DNA of 64,000 nt from Straminergon stramineum (GCA_963920665.1 OY987266.1:15877001-15941000), one strand, 5' to 3'; numbered from the stretch's first letter, positions 47,701-60,716 are shown. The notes: generated by a model from the letters alone, not told the origin. Made by a program: numbers and translations.

Positions 47701-48285
47701 ATTGCTTAGGTCACAAAGTGTCCTATATTATTTACACTAAAGTTTTGTCTACTTTCAAATGGAACTTAGTCCCAAACCACTCATACAACTTTGCACTAGT
47801 AATCCTATATTGGCACCAATTCAACATTGGATAGTCATTCATTTCTATAATAACAATTCTTGGTATAATCTAGGTGTAGTTCTTGAAGCATGGGTAAAAT
47901 ATGGATGGTTTACCTTAGCTCTTGAAAAGGTGAGTTGTTGCTTTTTTTGCATATTTTCTTGTGTTGGTTTGTTTATGAAATTGAGATACTTCTGAATTCA
48001 TATGAAGTATGACAATTGTAAGCAAACATGGGCATCAAAATATTGGTCATTTTGGAAGAATATTTAATATTTCACATCATCTTCATCAACATGAGCCACA
48101 AATTAAGATAAACTATATTCACATGAGTCCAAACAATTGGAAAAGACTTTTGAATAGTTAAAAAGAATCAATTGGGTACAAGAGAGTAGTCTATGTAAAT
48201 AATAATGCTAAGTTGTTGTCCTTGGTTGTATAGGTGCAAATGGAGGAACTTGAAGATCTGATGCCTAATGAACTAGTAAGCTTCT
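44742..48285. other. AT-rich region, no gene seen
   Basis: This contains only short frames. A GHPHLG-like translation near 46845 faintly recalls a copia pre-integrase, but it is not supported by anything around it. Confidence 0.35.
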
Positions 48286-48875
48286 TTAACCCCTAAAGGA
48301 CCGAATGACTGTTGAACGTATGCAGCTGATCTTGGGTAGGTGCGTATGAAGTCATTTTATAGCGGATGTTCTTCAAATTTCGAAACAAGGTGTGAACATA
48401 TATTCCCTAAATGGGAATCTAATTTTTTTCCTGATCGGGTGCTTGGATCAAAAGTTATGCTGCCCTAAACTTTTCAGGCAACTCAGGCAGCTTTGGGTAG
48501 CATGTGCAAAACACCTCTTCTACTTTTGAAATTTGGTAGGTATGTAACTTACATGATATAAGATGCAAATGTCAAAAAAAATAACCATGTGTAGTGTAAA
48601 AATCTCACTTTAGGAGGAGTTAAAGGTTGTTGGCCCTGTTTGGCAAGGTTGATAAAAAAAAAATTCTCCTAACTTCAAACGTTATAATCTTTCAATCCAT
48701 ATGGTCAAAGTTTCTGAAAAATTTTCCACACATTTCCATAGTAGTCTAGTACAAATTTGTATGGTTGAATTTTGAAAAGAAACTTTTTTTTTTTTCATTT
48801 TTTTCTCTCTGCCCTAAAAAGTGTTAGTTTTTCACAATTTCTACCTAAAATGTGCCTTGGTCCTCTAGGGGTTAA
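48286..48875. mobile_element. piggyBac-like non-autonomous element flanked by TTAA
   Basis: TTAA followed by CCCCTAAAGGACC at the left is mirrored by GGTCCTCTAGGGG followed by TTAA at the right. The 13-bp terminal inverted repeats differ at one position. A TTAA duplication with CCC-starting ends is characteristic of the piggyBac superfamily. The 590-bp interior has no coding potential, so it would depend on a transposase elsewhere. Confidence 0.6.
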
Positions 48876-49567
48876 GCCATTCTTGGTCAAATTTGTTGTG
48901 TTTTCACTTGACCTCCTTTGATCTCTTACTTGTCTATGCTTCTACTTTGTAGATTTAGCTTTTTAGAGGTTGTCTCCAACCCATTTGGATCCCTTTTTAC
49001 CATATTGGAGTCATACTCAACCATGTTCTTCTTCTCAGCTACTCACAAGTACATAATTCTTTCTCTATTCCAAATTCTTTTCCATTTTCATTTTTTTTGT
49101 TGGTAAGAAATCTTTTCTACTTTAGTAAAATTATAGAAGGGTTTGTCCTTTGCATTGGTTGTTGTCTACTTGAATCTACAAAACCTTGGGGCATTCCAAA
49201 GGCCTATCATAGGCATTCTCATTCTCATTTGTAGCCCCCTATGTTGCTAGCTCCATGCCCATGGTGTACTTGACCATGGCAGCTCTATAATAGGAGCAAA
49301 ATTTGATAAAGTTGTTCCATTTTCTTTTTTCTACAGGTCTCTTGGCTTTGAGTCTCTCTATAGCAATTTTCTGATTGATTTGCATTGAGGTGGTTGAAAT
49401 CCACAGTATGGAGATAATATTGCATTTCTCTAGCCCTATGCTTTATTAACCCTATGTAGATTCTCACTTGCCTCTTTGACTGACTTGTTTGTCCAACATG
49501 CATTGTATATTTTGCTTGATTTCCTTTCATCTTGTTTTGCAGACTTGATCACATCTTGTCAAGACTT
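48876..49567. other. Spacer 3' of the pogo-like gene
   Basis: No separate gene is supported. Short minus-strand frames here may be the decayed 3' end of the transposon that follows. Confidence 0.35.
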
Positions 49568-52086
49568 TTATTCCTTTTTCTTCTCTTTTGTAAGCTCCCT
49601 CTCCTCTTTCCTTCTTTGTGTTTCTTCCATAGCCATTGCTTTCTTCTTTGCCAATGTCTCCACGTTTTGAATATGTTGGCTGTTAGTGAAAATGTGAGAC
49701 TTGGAGTAATCAGTTCTAGGATCTTCTATGCCCCTTCTTGACTTGATGACTTGTTGAGGTAACCTCAAAAATCTACTAAAATGTGTTTCATTTGCAAGAT
49801 CAAGATCAACATGAATTTCTTAGTCTTCAAATGGGCATTCATCTTCTTCATTAACATAGTATTGAACAACATCTTCTTGGGTACCAAGTACATCCTCTTC
49901 CAAAATCTCTTGGATTTGTACCTTTAGTAGCTTGTGGATAAATCCCTCACTAGGTCTCATTTTGTTGTCCAATTTATGTGGATTTAGTGGCCATATCCCT
50001 ATAGCAGAAAATCCAACTTTGATGTTGTTAGGTATCATGGCTTTTTGAGTTTTTGAAGTGCTAGACTGACCCATTGTGCTAAATCTTCTTTTCTAACAGT
50101 TTTTCCTTTGTTTTGCAATGACCAAATGTCCATATAGGCCTTAAAGGCAATCTTAAAAGGTTTGAAAACTGCAACATCTAGGGGCTAAAGTGCATAGGAG
50201 GGATGTAAAGGTAGAGAGCACAAATCTAACCCAACCTCTCTTGCTTTTGTTATGACATCCAAGGTAACATGGGAATTATGGCTAGCTAGGATCATTAGAT
50301 GTCTATTGGTTATGCTCATGCCTCCCTTTGTTCCTATGTTTGCTATCAAGTGATTAATCCACTTAGAAAACAAAAATGAAGTCATCCAAGCGTTTGTTGC
50401 ATTCCCATAGAAGAATCAGTCTTACATAGTGCTAGGTAATCTCTCATCCTATGAGTACCTTTGAATATGTAGAAATTAGAAATGATTTGACCTCCAACAT
50501 CTATAGAACTTAAAATCGTCAAAGATTCCCTTTCATTTGCAATGAGAGAATGAACCACTCTTGTTCCCCTATGTGCTGGTATTCTACATACTCACTCCCT
50601 TTCTAGCCTGGGCTCCACTTTCATCCAAATTCCAAATGTGGTGTGGAGGATATTGGTTCATTGCATACAATGATACTAGATTATTACAAAATGTTTTGAC
50701 ATTCTATAGACGTAAGGCAATGGCCTTGTTGACCTCTAATCCTTGGGCAACTCGTAAGGTGAAGGTAGGATGCCTATTTTTAAACCATTTAATCCAACTA
50801 TCTCTTGAGATTCCATTTGTGAAGGGATTAGGTCTCTTTTGTACCATTTTAGCAACCTTTTCTTTCAAACACTATAACAAAACATGGTAAGAAAAAATTA
50901 CACTCAAATTCGAGTGCGGTTCTTTTGACCACATTTTTGTGCATGTGCACATAGTGGGCTATTATATTCTTTTGTAGTTTCCGACCGCAATTTTTGGAAT
51001 TGTGTGGTGTGTTATACATCGTTGGAAAGGTCTTTTCAATACCTTTTTAATGGTATACAACAAGCCACAAAATTTCAAAAATTTCAATCAGAAATTGCAA
51101 AAAACAATGGTTGCGCGCATAGTGGGCCTGCACAAGAACGTGGTCAACAAAACCACTCAATTTTGAGTGTAGTTTTTTTTACCATGTTTTGTTATAGTGA
51201 AATTGTAAATAGTTAAAGGATGTCCCTAAGCTAACATGTTGTCTAGATAATCCACTAGGCCAACCTCTTCCTCATTGATAAGAACTCCTTGTCTTCCTAG
51301 TTTTCTTGATTTTCTTTTGCCATTAACATGCTCCATGATGCTTGTTCTTGGAATTTTGTAAAATTCACTTACTAGCTTCAATTTGTGTCCATCTTCTACA
51401 ACTGAAATTACTTTTTGAAGGGACTCATTTGACCTTGATCCATGGGATGGTTTTTTGGGCTTCTTTGATCTATTTGACCTCCTAGGTGGCAAAGGCAATG
51501 TATCCTTGATATCTACAGCTAGTTTTAGAAAAGATGTAGGGATAGTTACCTTTGCCTTTCTTATGATTTCTCTGACAGTGGGTGGGTGTTGGTTGGCATG
51601 CCTTGCAGTTGAAGAGCGCCCCTTCTCTTTGAGTGGATATTCTCCTTGCCTCTACAATCTAGTTTGTTTCTCTTTCATTTGTGTCTTTTGATTTTCCTCA
51701 TCTTTGGGAATGCTCCAAGCATTTGAATCACTTACACTAGACTGTTGATTGCCTTGGACATTATCTTCAATGTTGGAGATGTTCTTGCTTTCCAATTCTC
51801 TTGCCTTGTTGCCATTCCTTCTTTTACCACTATCACTATTGGATCTTCCCCTTGTCATGCCTTCATCACTACCAAATGTGTCCCTTCTTTGGCCTTCATC
51901 ATTGTTAAATTTGTCCCATGTCTTGCCATCATCAATTATGATTTCGTCTCTCCTCCTTCCTTCATCATTGTTGAATTCGTCCCTTCTCCTACCATCGTTA
52001 TTGCTAGATTTGTTCCTTTTCTTCTCTTTGTTGTTGTTGGATTTGTTGCTTTGAAAGGAATGTTCTAGACTATGGCCCCTATCCAT
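49568..52086 (-). pseudogene. pogo/Tigger-like transposase, fragmented and split by a MITE
   Basis: Reading left from ATG 52086: a charged N-terminal extension with imperfect repeats of NNDEGRRRDE; a Psq-type helix-turn-helix (LQKVISVVEDGHKLKLVSEF, IPRTSIMEHV, about 51420-51300); a CENP-B-type second domain (GHPLT, then KVAKMVQKRPNPFTNGISRD, about 51220-50780) interrupted by the MITE at 50870-51199; and a DDE core (HHIWNLDESG about 50640; MILASHNSHVTLDV about 50270; PLDVAVFKPFK about 50170). The tail has NNIKVGFSAIGIWPLNPHK and TDYSKSHIFTNSQH. Stops include TAG at 51652-51654, 51226-51228 and 50185-50187, and TAA at 49820-49822. Frames shift near 50560, 50400 and 50040. The usual aspartate of the second catalytic motif (D-x-HNSH) is serine here. 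A further acidic ORF (52395-52601, minus) may belong to the same protein in another frame. Confidence 0.8.
50870..51199. mobile_element. CACTA-type MITE nested in the pogo-like gene
   Basis: The ends are CACTATAACAAAACATGGTA and its complement TACCATGTTTTGTTATAGTG. Inverted similarity continues inwards for about 75 bp (ACACTCAAA, GAGTG, TTGACCAC). AAA lies on both sides (50867-50869 and 51200-51202), the 3-bp duplication expected of CACTA elements. Removing 330 bp plus one AAA restores the transposase frame exactly across the junction. There is no coding capacity. Confidence 0.85.
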
Positions 52087-54229
52087 TTCCTCTCCACTTC
52101 TTCTAAAGTAGATCTTTTACTTACCTTTTTGTGTTTTTGCACATGTCTCCCATTCTTCTTGCTAACTTAGTGGTTGACTTTGCCAAGGACTTTGCTAATG
52201 CTCCCCATTCCCATACAACTTCTCTTCCAATCAGTTGTATCCCTCTCAAAGGTGTCATTGTCTTCTTTGTGCACAATTGTCACTCCTTGTTTCGACTTCA
52301 ATGTCTTGATTGTTGTGTATTTTGTCTCCAATTTGATTTTGGCCCCTCCCCTTAACATTGTTGCCTTTCTCCCTAACATTGTTGCTCTTCTTTGCTATAG
52401 GATCCTCTCAAAATCCTCATGACCAAAAATGGAGGCAATGAGTTCTTCATACTCGCCCTCTTCATCTTCTTTAGTTGAAATGCTATCTTCCTCACTCTCT
52501 GATCTGTTGTTGCTATAATATTTAGCACTTGAATTTGCACTCTCATACAAAACAACAGATAATGAAGTCTCCATTTCATCATCACTATTGTATTCTTTCA
52601 TGGTTGAATGTAGAATTAGTTTCTTCTAGTGGTGCTATAGCTAGTCTAGGACGTACATAAGAACATTGTACATTTGTAAGAAAATACTTACAAATAAAAT
52701 TGTCATGTTTTGCAAGCCACTTTGTGACCTAACTACCTCTTCTCTATACAATCTCATTGCATTGCAGACTTTCATTTTTCCAAAGCCATCATTTTTTAGT
52801 TTCAAGAGAGGTTGTAATCAGTCCAATTTGGTAAAATTATTATATTAATCAACCTTTTGGAAATGTCAAAACCATCACTACACTTTCCAATACAACAATG
52901 GTGAATTCTGTAACAAAGAATTAAATATGGAATGCAAGCCAACTACCTTTTATAGTGGTCAAAAGTATTAACATGCAATTGTCTTGTAAACCACCCAATT
53001 TTGCCTGAAATGGGCTTGTTTTGTAGATGTCTATATTAGGTAGTTCACTTGTCATGGGCTATCGAGCTGGTTTACCTTACCCTTTGTGCTATTTCTAGCA
53101 CTTCTATAAGGGTAGCTCTTGATGCCCGAATTATTTTCGAGCCATCTCCTATAGCATATCTTTAGAGTACAAGTTGTTAGTTGTGCAATTCTTTCCTTTA
53201 CTCCCACATTTTCTCAACAACTCGTCAACAAGGGGCCTTTGAAGCGGGTAATTTTGCATTCATGCAAACTTGGTCAACTTTGACTATGGCCTTAGTGGAA
53301 GACATGGAGTCTAGTGAGAGGTGTGAGAAGAAGGGGAAGAACTTTAGCGAGGGCTTTAAGAGATGGTTGATGTGGAGCATCAGGTCTTCAGTGGACTGCC
53401 ACATCTTAGGAGATAGCGAGCTAGTGCCTCACCACTACTTGATGTTGTGGTCGAATGGATTGCTACCATTAGAAAAAATTTGGGGTGGCAAGTGGGCCCT
53501 TGAGACTCTCTAATGAAGGTGCTTAAAGGCCACTTATACCTTGGCTTAGAAGGCTAAACGGAGCTAAGCAAGTTATCATGATATACCTCACTACTATCAT
53601 CTTAAGCCAAGAATGCATGATTTTGAGTGTAGGGTGGCGACAAAGCTTGGTTGGCTATTGGAAAATCATCATGTCATTTGAAAAACCTGGTGCCAAAGTT
53701 GAAATGGAGGGCCTTTCTAGAGGGGTGGATGTCGTATTGTAAATGTGTTCATTATGTGAAAATGCATAATTGTTTGTTAAATTGGAGGGATTTTTTTCTA
53801 GAGTTTCAAGAAACAAATGGGGTTATACTCCACTTAAACTCTTTTTTTTTACCTTTATTTGACAAACATTTAGTTCTTTGATTTCTATACTAGAAGATAT
53901 TTTAATATGTTAGTTAGTTAGTTTGAAGTTGTAAAAACAAAAGGTAAAGCTTGTTTTACCTTTTTCCTTATTTTTATTTTTAATGGATTAGAAATCCATG
54001 TAGATGATATGGATAGACTTATCGAGAATAGGAAATGGTCCATGTGGGTACTATGGCCCATGTGGCATCTTAGTGGCCAAAATCCACTAACTTAGGTGGA
54101 TGGCATAGAGGTTGAGGTGGCGGATGAGGTTGAGGATCATCTTCTTCCTCGTCCTTGTTTGCTTAGGGAAGCCATCACTTTGGGAGGGGATAGCACTTTG
54201 TACATGGAGATTTTGGTAATGAAATTTTA
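52087..54229. other. Region with small unassigned ORFs
   Basis: Plus-strand frame 53181-53513 (110 codons; contains KNFSEGFKRWLMWSIRSS and a tryptophan-rich end) is the longest here, but no domain is recognised and its context is non-coding. The minus strand near 52601-52395 is acidic (SESEEDSISTKEDEEGEYEE) and may be upstream transposon sequence. Confidence 0.3.
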
Positions 54230-54850
54230 AGAGCTTGTGTATCTTGTTTTTCTGTTTCCAAAAAGCTATCACTCACGAAGTTTGGAGTTAGTATGTGTAA
54301 GTCATGAGTTTGGGAGTGAAGTGTTGTGAAGCTGCCTCAAACTTTCAAGAGAGTGATCTTTGAAAGGCTATGAAATGTGGACAATAATTTGTATTTGAGT
54401 GAAACTTGGGGAGCTTATACATGTTCATGTTAGCTTTTCAAAATAGGTTTATTTTCTTAATTTGGAGGTAGTATGAGAAAGTTATGGGCTTGAGAGTGAA
54501 AGGGTGAAGGGATACTTTCGGGTTTCCAAGTGAGTGAGTTTTGAAAGGCTATGAAATGTTGACAATACTTTGGATTTGAGTGAAAATTGGTGAGCTTATA
54601 GATGTTCATGTTAGCTTTCCAAAATGAGTTTATTTTCTTGATTTGGAGGTAGTATGAGAAAGTTATGGGCTTGATAATGAAGTATAAGTGAACTACCTTT
54701 GAGTTGGGAAGGGTGAACTTTGACCGACCATAAAAGTCGGACAGTATCTTAGTTTTGAGTGAATTTTGAAGATATTGTAGAAATTTTTGTTAGATTTTCA
54801 GAGGCATATCACACTCTTAGTTTGGAGTTGTATAGCGAATATGGCACTCA
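54230..54850 (+). repeat. ~180-bp tandem repeat, about three copies
   Basis: The landmark AAGTYATGRGYTTGRGAGTGAA recurs at about 54300, 54480 and 54661. GAAAGGCTATGAAATGTKGAC and GAGCTTATASATGTTCATGT recur between them. The third copy is the most diverged. Non-coding. Confidence 0.8.
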
Positions 54851-56799
54851 ATCAACTATTAGACACTTCTTCGAGGGGAGTTCATGAAGGATATGACTTT
54901 GTTTCTACAATTTTTTACCATACATGGGGTATATTGAGACTTCATGACATCTTTGGAGGGGTGTATGGAAGAGTGATAGTATTTTAGTTCATATGGCATC
55001 ATTGGGGGGATTTATTATTATGTTTGTGACTTTGGCCACGGGATCTTCCATTATTTGAATCACATCTAGTTGCAGCTAGAAGCCCTACATTTTTCCAAGG
55101 TAAGGCCTCTCTACTCGATAGCAACTCAAGGAAGAGGTAAATTTTGAGCTACATGGCAACCTCACTTTTACCTATCTCTTCAACAAATTTGGCAACCAAG
55201 TCAATGGAAAGTGGTAGTTAGTTGGTGTGGTAGTTGGCTAGTAGTTTAGTTGGTGAATTCAAGGTTCAGCTAGCAAGTTGAGGTTTAGTTGGTGTAGTCG
55301 ACTCAGTGGTACAATGGCCTTCAAAGATGGTAGTAAACCTATGAGGTATGAATCTCACATTGTTTTAGATGGTATGTATGCACTATTGGTGAAAACAAGT
55401 GTACTATTGCATTTACAATGTAACCACACTCAATTAGTGGATACAACCTTCATTTCATAAAGCAAAATAATGTACATGGTGAAATCCAAATCTAAATATG
55501 CACTAACAAATCCAAATTATTACTTTTTTCAACAAACCTAAATAACAGCCCATACTTTAATTTTATGCCTCAAATTAGAAAAAGGTTGTTGAGCCTTGTA
55601 CTTAGTGGCACCAAAGCCCATCATTGATCCATATGTGGGTGGGCTAGCTTCTTGGATTGAACCAGTGATCACTATACTTGAGCCCACTATTTACCTAGCT
55701 TGTCGTAGTCACAATAATTTTCTTTTTTGTTGGAACATTGAGTACAAAGTTTTTATTGGCCCTTTGTTGGAGGGAAAGCTTATGTCACAATGGCCTATGC
55801 CATGTCAAATTTTGTTCTTGATTGAATTTTATGCTAATAGTGATTTACAAAAGAGGGCCCAATAACCACCCCAAATTCTCTCTAATGTTGTGGAGTTGCT
55901 ATCAAGTTAGGACTAGGTAGAAAAGAAAGCTGCCACTATAAGTTAGCCAATTTGTCTCCCTTAAAATCTTACAAAATGGAGATATTAATGTTGATTGTAA
56001 GGGTATACATTGAGAGCATCATCAATCGATACTCTAAGAGCATTTCCATCCATTCCCCCCAAATAAGATTAAAGAAACAAGGTCACCTAAGCCTTGTAGC
56101 TCCTTGGCTTCTAATGTCCCCTATTCATCCCCGCCTTCAAGACATGCCAAAACAAATGAATCTCAAAGCTTTAATGACTTAAAATTGAGGAGTGTGAACA
56201 TATATTTGCCCACCCTACGAGCATAACCAAGCTCTTGTATTTGGGGTGGTGAACTTTTACTTCAATGGGTGCCTAACGTCAGTCCACTGTGCCTTCCAAG
56301 CAATGGATCTTCTCTAAGCCTCCTACTTCCTGTAGTTCATCGTAAAACCCAAATTATCCTATCGTAGAGCTAATGCCTTGATTCCTTGACTGCTAGGACT
56401 AAACTAAAAGAGGACTAAGACTACTACTACTATCTTGGGAATCGGTTCTTGTTGGATACAAAACTTTGACTTATCCCCAAAGGTTTTGGGGACTAACCTT
56501 TGGAAGTGAGTAATGCTTAGGGTCAAAGCTCCGCCGTTGATTTGAGTTTAACACCAAATCTAGGACTTCAAGGCACCTGAGGTCTCAAGGCTCCGCCGTT
56601 AGATAGGACCTTTAACACACGATCTAGGACCCTATAGACATAGGGTTCTCTCTCCACTATCAATGGACCCAGGGCTAGAGCTAAAGTTTACGTGACACAA
56701 GACAAGGACACACTAGCCTAGGGACCATGTGAAATGTGGTAAAAAGGGACCCCAAGACCTCCTTCCACTTGCAACAACCACCTAAGATGGAGTAGAGGG
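54851..56799. other. No gene seen
   Basis: Short open frames (for example 55596-55865, plus) lack recognisable motifs. Two CTCCGCCGTT words near 56530 and 56590 are followed by similar AACACNNRATCTAGGAC text, a small duplication. Confidence 0.35.
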
Positions 56800-57125
56800 T
56801 AGCAAGGAAAATGAGAACTACCATGAGAGACAAGACTACTAGAAGAGAGTTTGATTCCAATCTAAACCTTTTCAAATGACAACAAAGGACCACTACGAGA
56901 ACAAGAACTACTTAGAGAGTTTGGTTCCAACCTAAACCTCTCAAAATAACAACAAAGGATTAGTATGAGAGCAAGGACTATTTAGAGAGTTTGGTTCCAA
57001 CTCAAACCTCTCCAAATAACAACAAAAGACCACTATGAGAACAAGAACTACTTAGAGAGTTTGGTCCAACTCAAACCTCTCCAAATGACAACAAAGGACT
57101 ACCACAAAAACAAGAGCTACAAAAG
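56800..57125 (+). repeat. ~70-bp tandem repeat, 4-5 copies
   Basis: Units contain AGAGAGTTTGGTTCCAACYC, AAACCTCTCCAAATRACAAC and AAAGGACCACTAYGAGAACA. The TTTGGTTCCA landmark falls near 56850, 56921, 56990 and 57060. Confidence 0.85.
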
Positions 57126-57346
57126 GAAGTAAGAGAGAGAAACAAGGAAACCAACACTACCAAAGTTCCACAAGTGGACTCCAACGGACCCAAGTATAAT
57201 GATGTATAAAATGGGGGTGTTTGAGGAGAGAAAGGCACCCCTTTTTATAGGAGGATGGCCACCTTCGCTCCCCTCAAGATTACAAACCGGGAAACTCCGT
57301 TCTTCACGAAGGGAACTCTAAAAATCTAATTTTCTTATAAGAATTG

Positions 57347-57620
57347 GTCCCAAGTAAGATGTTGACTCTTCTACAATTGTCTTGGGATTTCCCCCACATG
57401 TAAGGGTGTTGACAACTAAGTCTCCTCCTCACATGTATCAAAGACCTTGTTCCCAAGCGTGGGAATCTTACGCAATCTAAATTTCTTACAAATTCCAAAT
57501 CTACGTAAGGCGTTGACTACCTTTGGATTACGTCCGAATTTCCCTACATGTGGGGGTGTTGACAACTAAATCTCTTCCCCACATGTGTCAGGAACCTCGT
57601 TCCCAAGTGGGGGAATGTCC
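57347..57620 (+). repeat. ~150-bp tandem duplication
   Basis: Two copies share GTAAGRYGTTGACT, CCYACATGTRRGGGTGTTG, ACAACTAARTCTC, CACATGT and TTCCCAAGYGKGGGAAT. The copies start near 57347 and 57498. Confidence 0.75.
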
Positions 57621-60247
57621 TTCTTCCAATTCTCCAAGATTTAGGCTTTCATTGTACGTTGACTTCTCCGATTTTGGTTGTCTACTTCTAACTTTTGGAG
57701 CTTAACTCCGATTGGCAAATGGATTGTGCCGTTGGTTCCAGAAGGCCATTTTTAGTGAAAGGGAACTCCCTCTTCCCCTTTTCCTTTGCAAAAACCCATC
57801 GAAATCCAACACCATCCCCGTCAAAAAAGGGTTAAAGATTTAACTTGTCCGTGTTGCCTTCTTTGAGCAAGGTGAGTGGCCAAGGTGATTTGAAAGGTCC
57901 AAAGGAGTAAAGAAAGACCTTTTATCGACTCTGTTTCAAAATTATACGCTCCCGAGATGCCGGTCGAATTCCCCCCTCGCATTGCCACGTCATTAAATCT
58001 AGAAGGAATCTTCAGGTTCGGGCATCTCCTACTATTAAAATGTCACGAAACTTATCGGCAAGCCTTATTAATATAAAAGAATCGAACCTAATTTTTAGTG
58101 AGATTTTACCGCCCTCTGAGAAATTTCCACAAATTTCCCGTAGCGGGTTTCGGTGGTTGACCATTCGGAAAGAATATTTCTGCAAGTCAGAAAATTACGA
58201 GACTTTTTGTGGGACCTCTCAGGGAGTCCCACAATGGTCATGCAAGCTCATATTCTTACTTTACACATGTAGGGATGGGGAGGATAAATCCTACCCTTCG
58301 CTAATTACGTAGGAATAGAGAATCTTTCGTATAGGAGGGAATCTTGGCAAAGGGATTTTGCTTCCAATCCCCTAACACACTCTAGACCCCAATTCCACAC
58401 TTGGTACTTGTGGATTCCCCCACAAGCCAGTCTTGGTATTGTAACTCCTACAATGCTAACAATTGGGCTATATGGTTTCAATAGCGAGATGGGGAAACAA
58501 AGCCTACTTAGGGATCTCACGGGCTTCTCTCGACACAATTCTTAGCTGGCGGGGGCTATTACTTAGCAGGTTCAACATAGTAAAGCAATTACACTCAAAT
58601 CTACTAATTGCCACTGTTTGTGGTTCTAACCTATATACAAGTGGGCATCTAAAGGATAACTAGACCTAAAATCCTAAAAGCGACCAAATACTTAATTTGA
58701 CATGTCACAATCTATTTTGGCTTTAGACTCTTTGGGGGGCTTTTTACACCTAATTACCCTCTAATCTATGCAAAGTAAAAAAAAGAAAATCTATGAGTTC
58801 CAAGTAACGAATTGGGAGCTCACAAGGAGCCAATAAACATGCCAATTGATTAAAATACAAAATATGATGTGTTGCAGCTTACAAACCAACAAGATCAAGC
58901 AACAATCAACAAGTGTGGTGGGGATATTGTCCTTCTATTCATAGAGAGAATTTGGGTGTGACCGGGCTCTTTTTATTCCTAGCCGGGTCTTTGGTGGGGC
59001 ATGTGTTGGAGGCCAGCCAGCTTTGGCGCTAATGGTTGGTGATGCTCTAAAACATACACTCCACCTAAGATGATACTAGACTAGACTACTACAACTAGGT
59101 TCAAATGGGGAGTAGAGTTGGAGGGGCAAGAGGGCGTGGAGCACCAACCTTCTATCTTACAATATGGCCATCCTTACTCACCAAATTTGGCACGCTCAAA
59201 TTTTAAAGGGACCTTACCCTTGTTCACCAAATACAATCTATAAATAATCAAGTGATCACTCATTAAGGAGAATAAATGATGAAGCAATTAAACTTAGGAT
59301 GAATAGTGATTTCAAGAGCCATTCCTTGACATGTTAGGATTGAGTCTTAATAAAATATTGTAAAGGGCTAATAGCACTTTTCATTCATATTAGAAGAGTG
59401 TCAAACCCATAGCGCATAAGGATAGCCATACTCTTAAGGTGAACTTACATGTGAGTAAGGTGAGCACAAAAAGTACTAAATGACAAGAAGAGATCCACTA
59501 ATCATTAGTGAGTGTAGAAATAGGAGAATGACTTTCATTGACAATTAGTGCATTCTACACTATAGAAGGAACATAAAAGTGCATTCTATGTTTCGATATC
59601 TATCCACTAATATGTGTAAGGAGGCTCTTGGTATGTGCCCTAGTGTCATTGAACCAATTTATGCTAGCTCTTTTCAATTGAGCTCCTCTCATTCCAACGT
59701 TACTCTTAGGAATTGTACAAATGTAAGGCTCTTCCCATTTGGCAAATTTGTGCATCATTTTAATGATAATCTATTATGGTAGAAGGTTTATGACTCACGG
59801 CCAGTTTACACCATGGCTAGACCAAGGGACACCCACAAGCATTCTATGGTATCCCACTTTGCTAGATGTGACCATGGGAAGCAAGAGCCCAAGACACATA
59901 ATAGTAATGACACTTAGCATGGTCTTTGTGTAAACCTACAAGAGACCCTAGTTGGGTTGTATCTATTTGTTATTAGATTTGACATTGTCAACTGCAAACA
60001 TCAATTAAATAAAAAAATTCATGAATGTGAGATCTTAGCACATCATGGTCTGTTAGGAATTCATTAGGCCTAGTTTAAGAATACTTAGCTGATTGCTTGG
60101 GTGATGTCTCAATCCCTTTATCATCCAATTTTGGGGCTTCTCCTGCTATGCCTGATGGTGATACTGTACTCTCACCAAGCAATGGTCCTCCCAATGCTGG
60201 GAAGGTAAAATGCTTTTCCTTAGATGCTTAGGTGAGACTTTCAGCCT
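57621..60247. other. No gene seen
   Basis: Only short frames without motifs. No repeat or RNA gene was recognised. Confidence 0.35.
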
Positions 60248-60345
60248 TGGTTGGTTGAGAAGCCATAAAAGACAATTTTGTTCACCGTAGAGTCCCTGTT
60301 CAAGAATGAAAAAGGGACCCCTGCCTCACTGGTAAACAATGTTAA
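60248..60345 (+). repeat. Dispersed repeat, copy 1
   Basis: This shares GGTTG, CCATAAAAGACAATTTTG, AAAGGGAYCC and GCCT ... GGTAAAYAATGTTA with 63016-63098, in the same orientation. The two copies bracket the 2.7-kb stretch at 60.35-63.0 kb. Confidence 0.7.
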
Positions 60346-60716
60346 GTTTATGCAAGCACAAGGGTTGACATCAGTTTAAAATGGCAAGCGATTGAGATGA
60401 CGGACGAACCAAGAAGCAAACCAGGCGGAGATATGACGGACAACCGTCCACGACTCCACGCAGACAAATCGAACGGACAAGATCGACAGACAAGAATCGA
60501 ACGGACGAGATTTACCTGATCGTGAGGAGACTGACTCGGTCCTTCTGTAAGGTACCCAAGCTGCGCGTCACATTGGCCACATTACTGACCTCCGCAAAGA
60601 TTCCGCCCTGACGAGTACTTTATAGTCTTTCTTACTTACACCCGATTCCGTTGCCTTCCGTTCTCCATGAATCGAACCTGGTAGCATAATTGCTTTAACC
60701 CCGAGAGTAATTTCCA

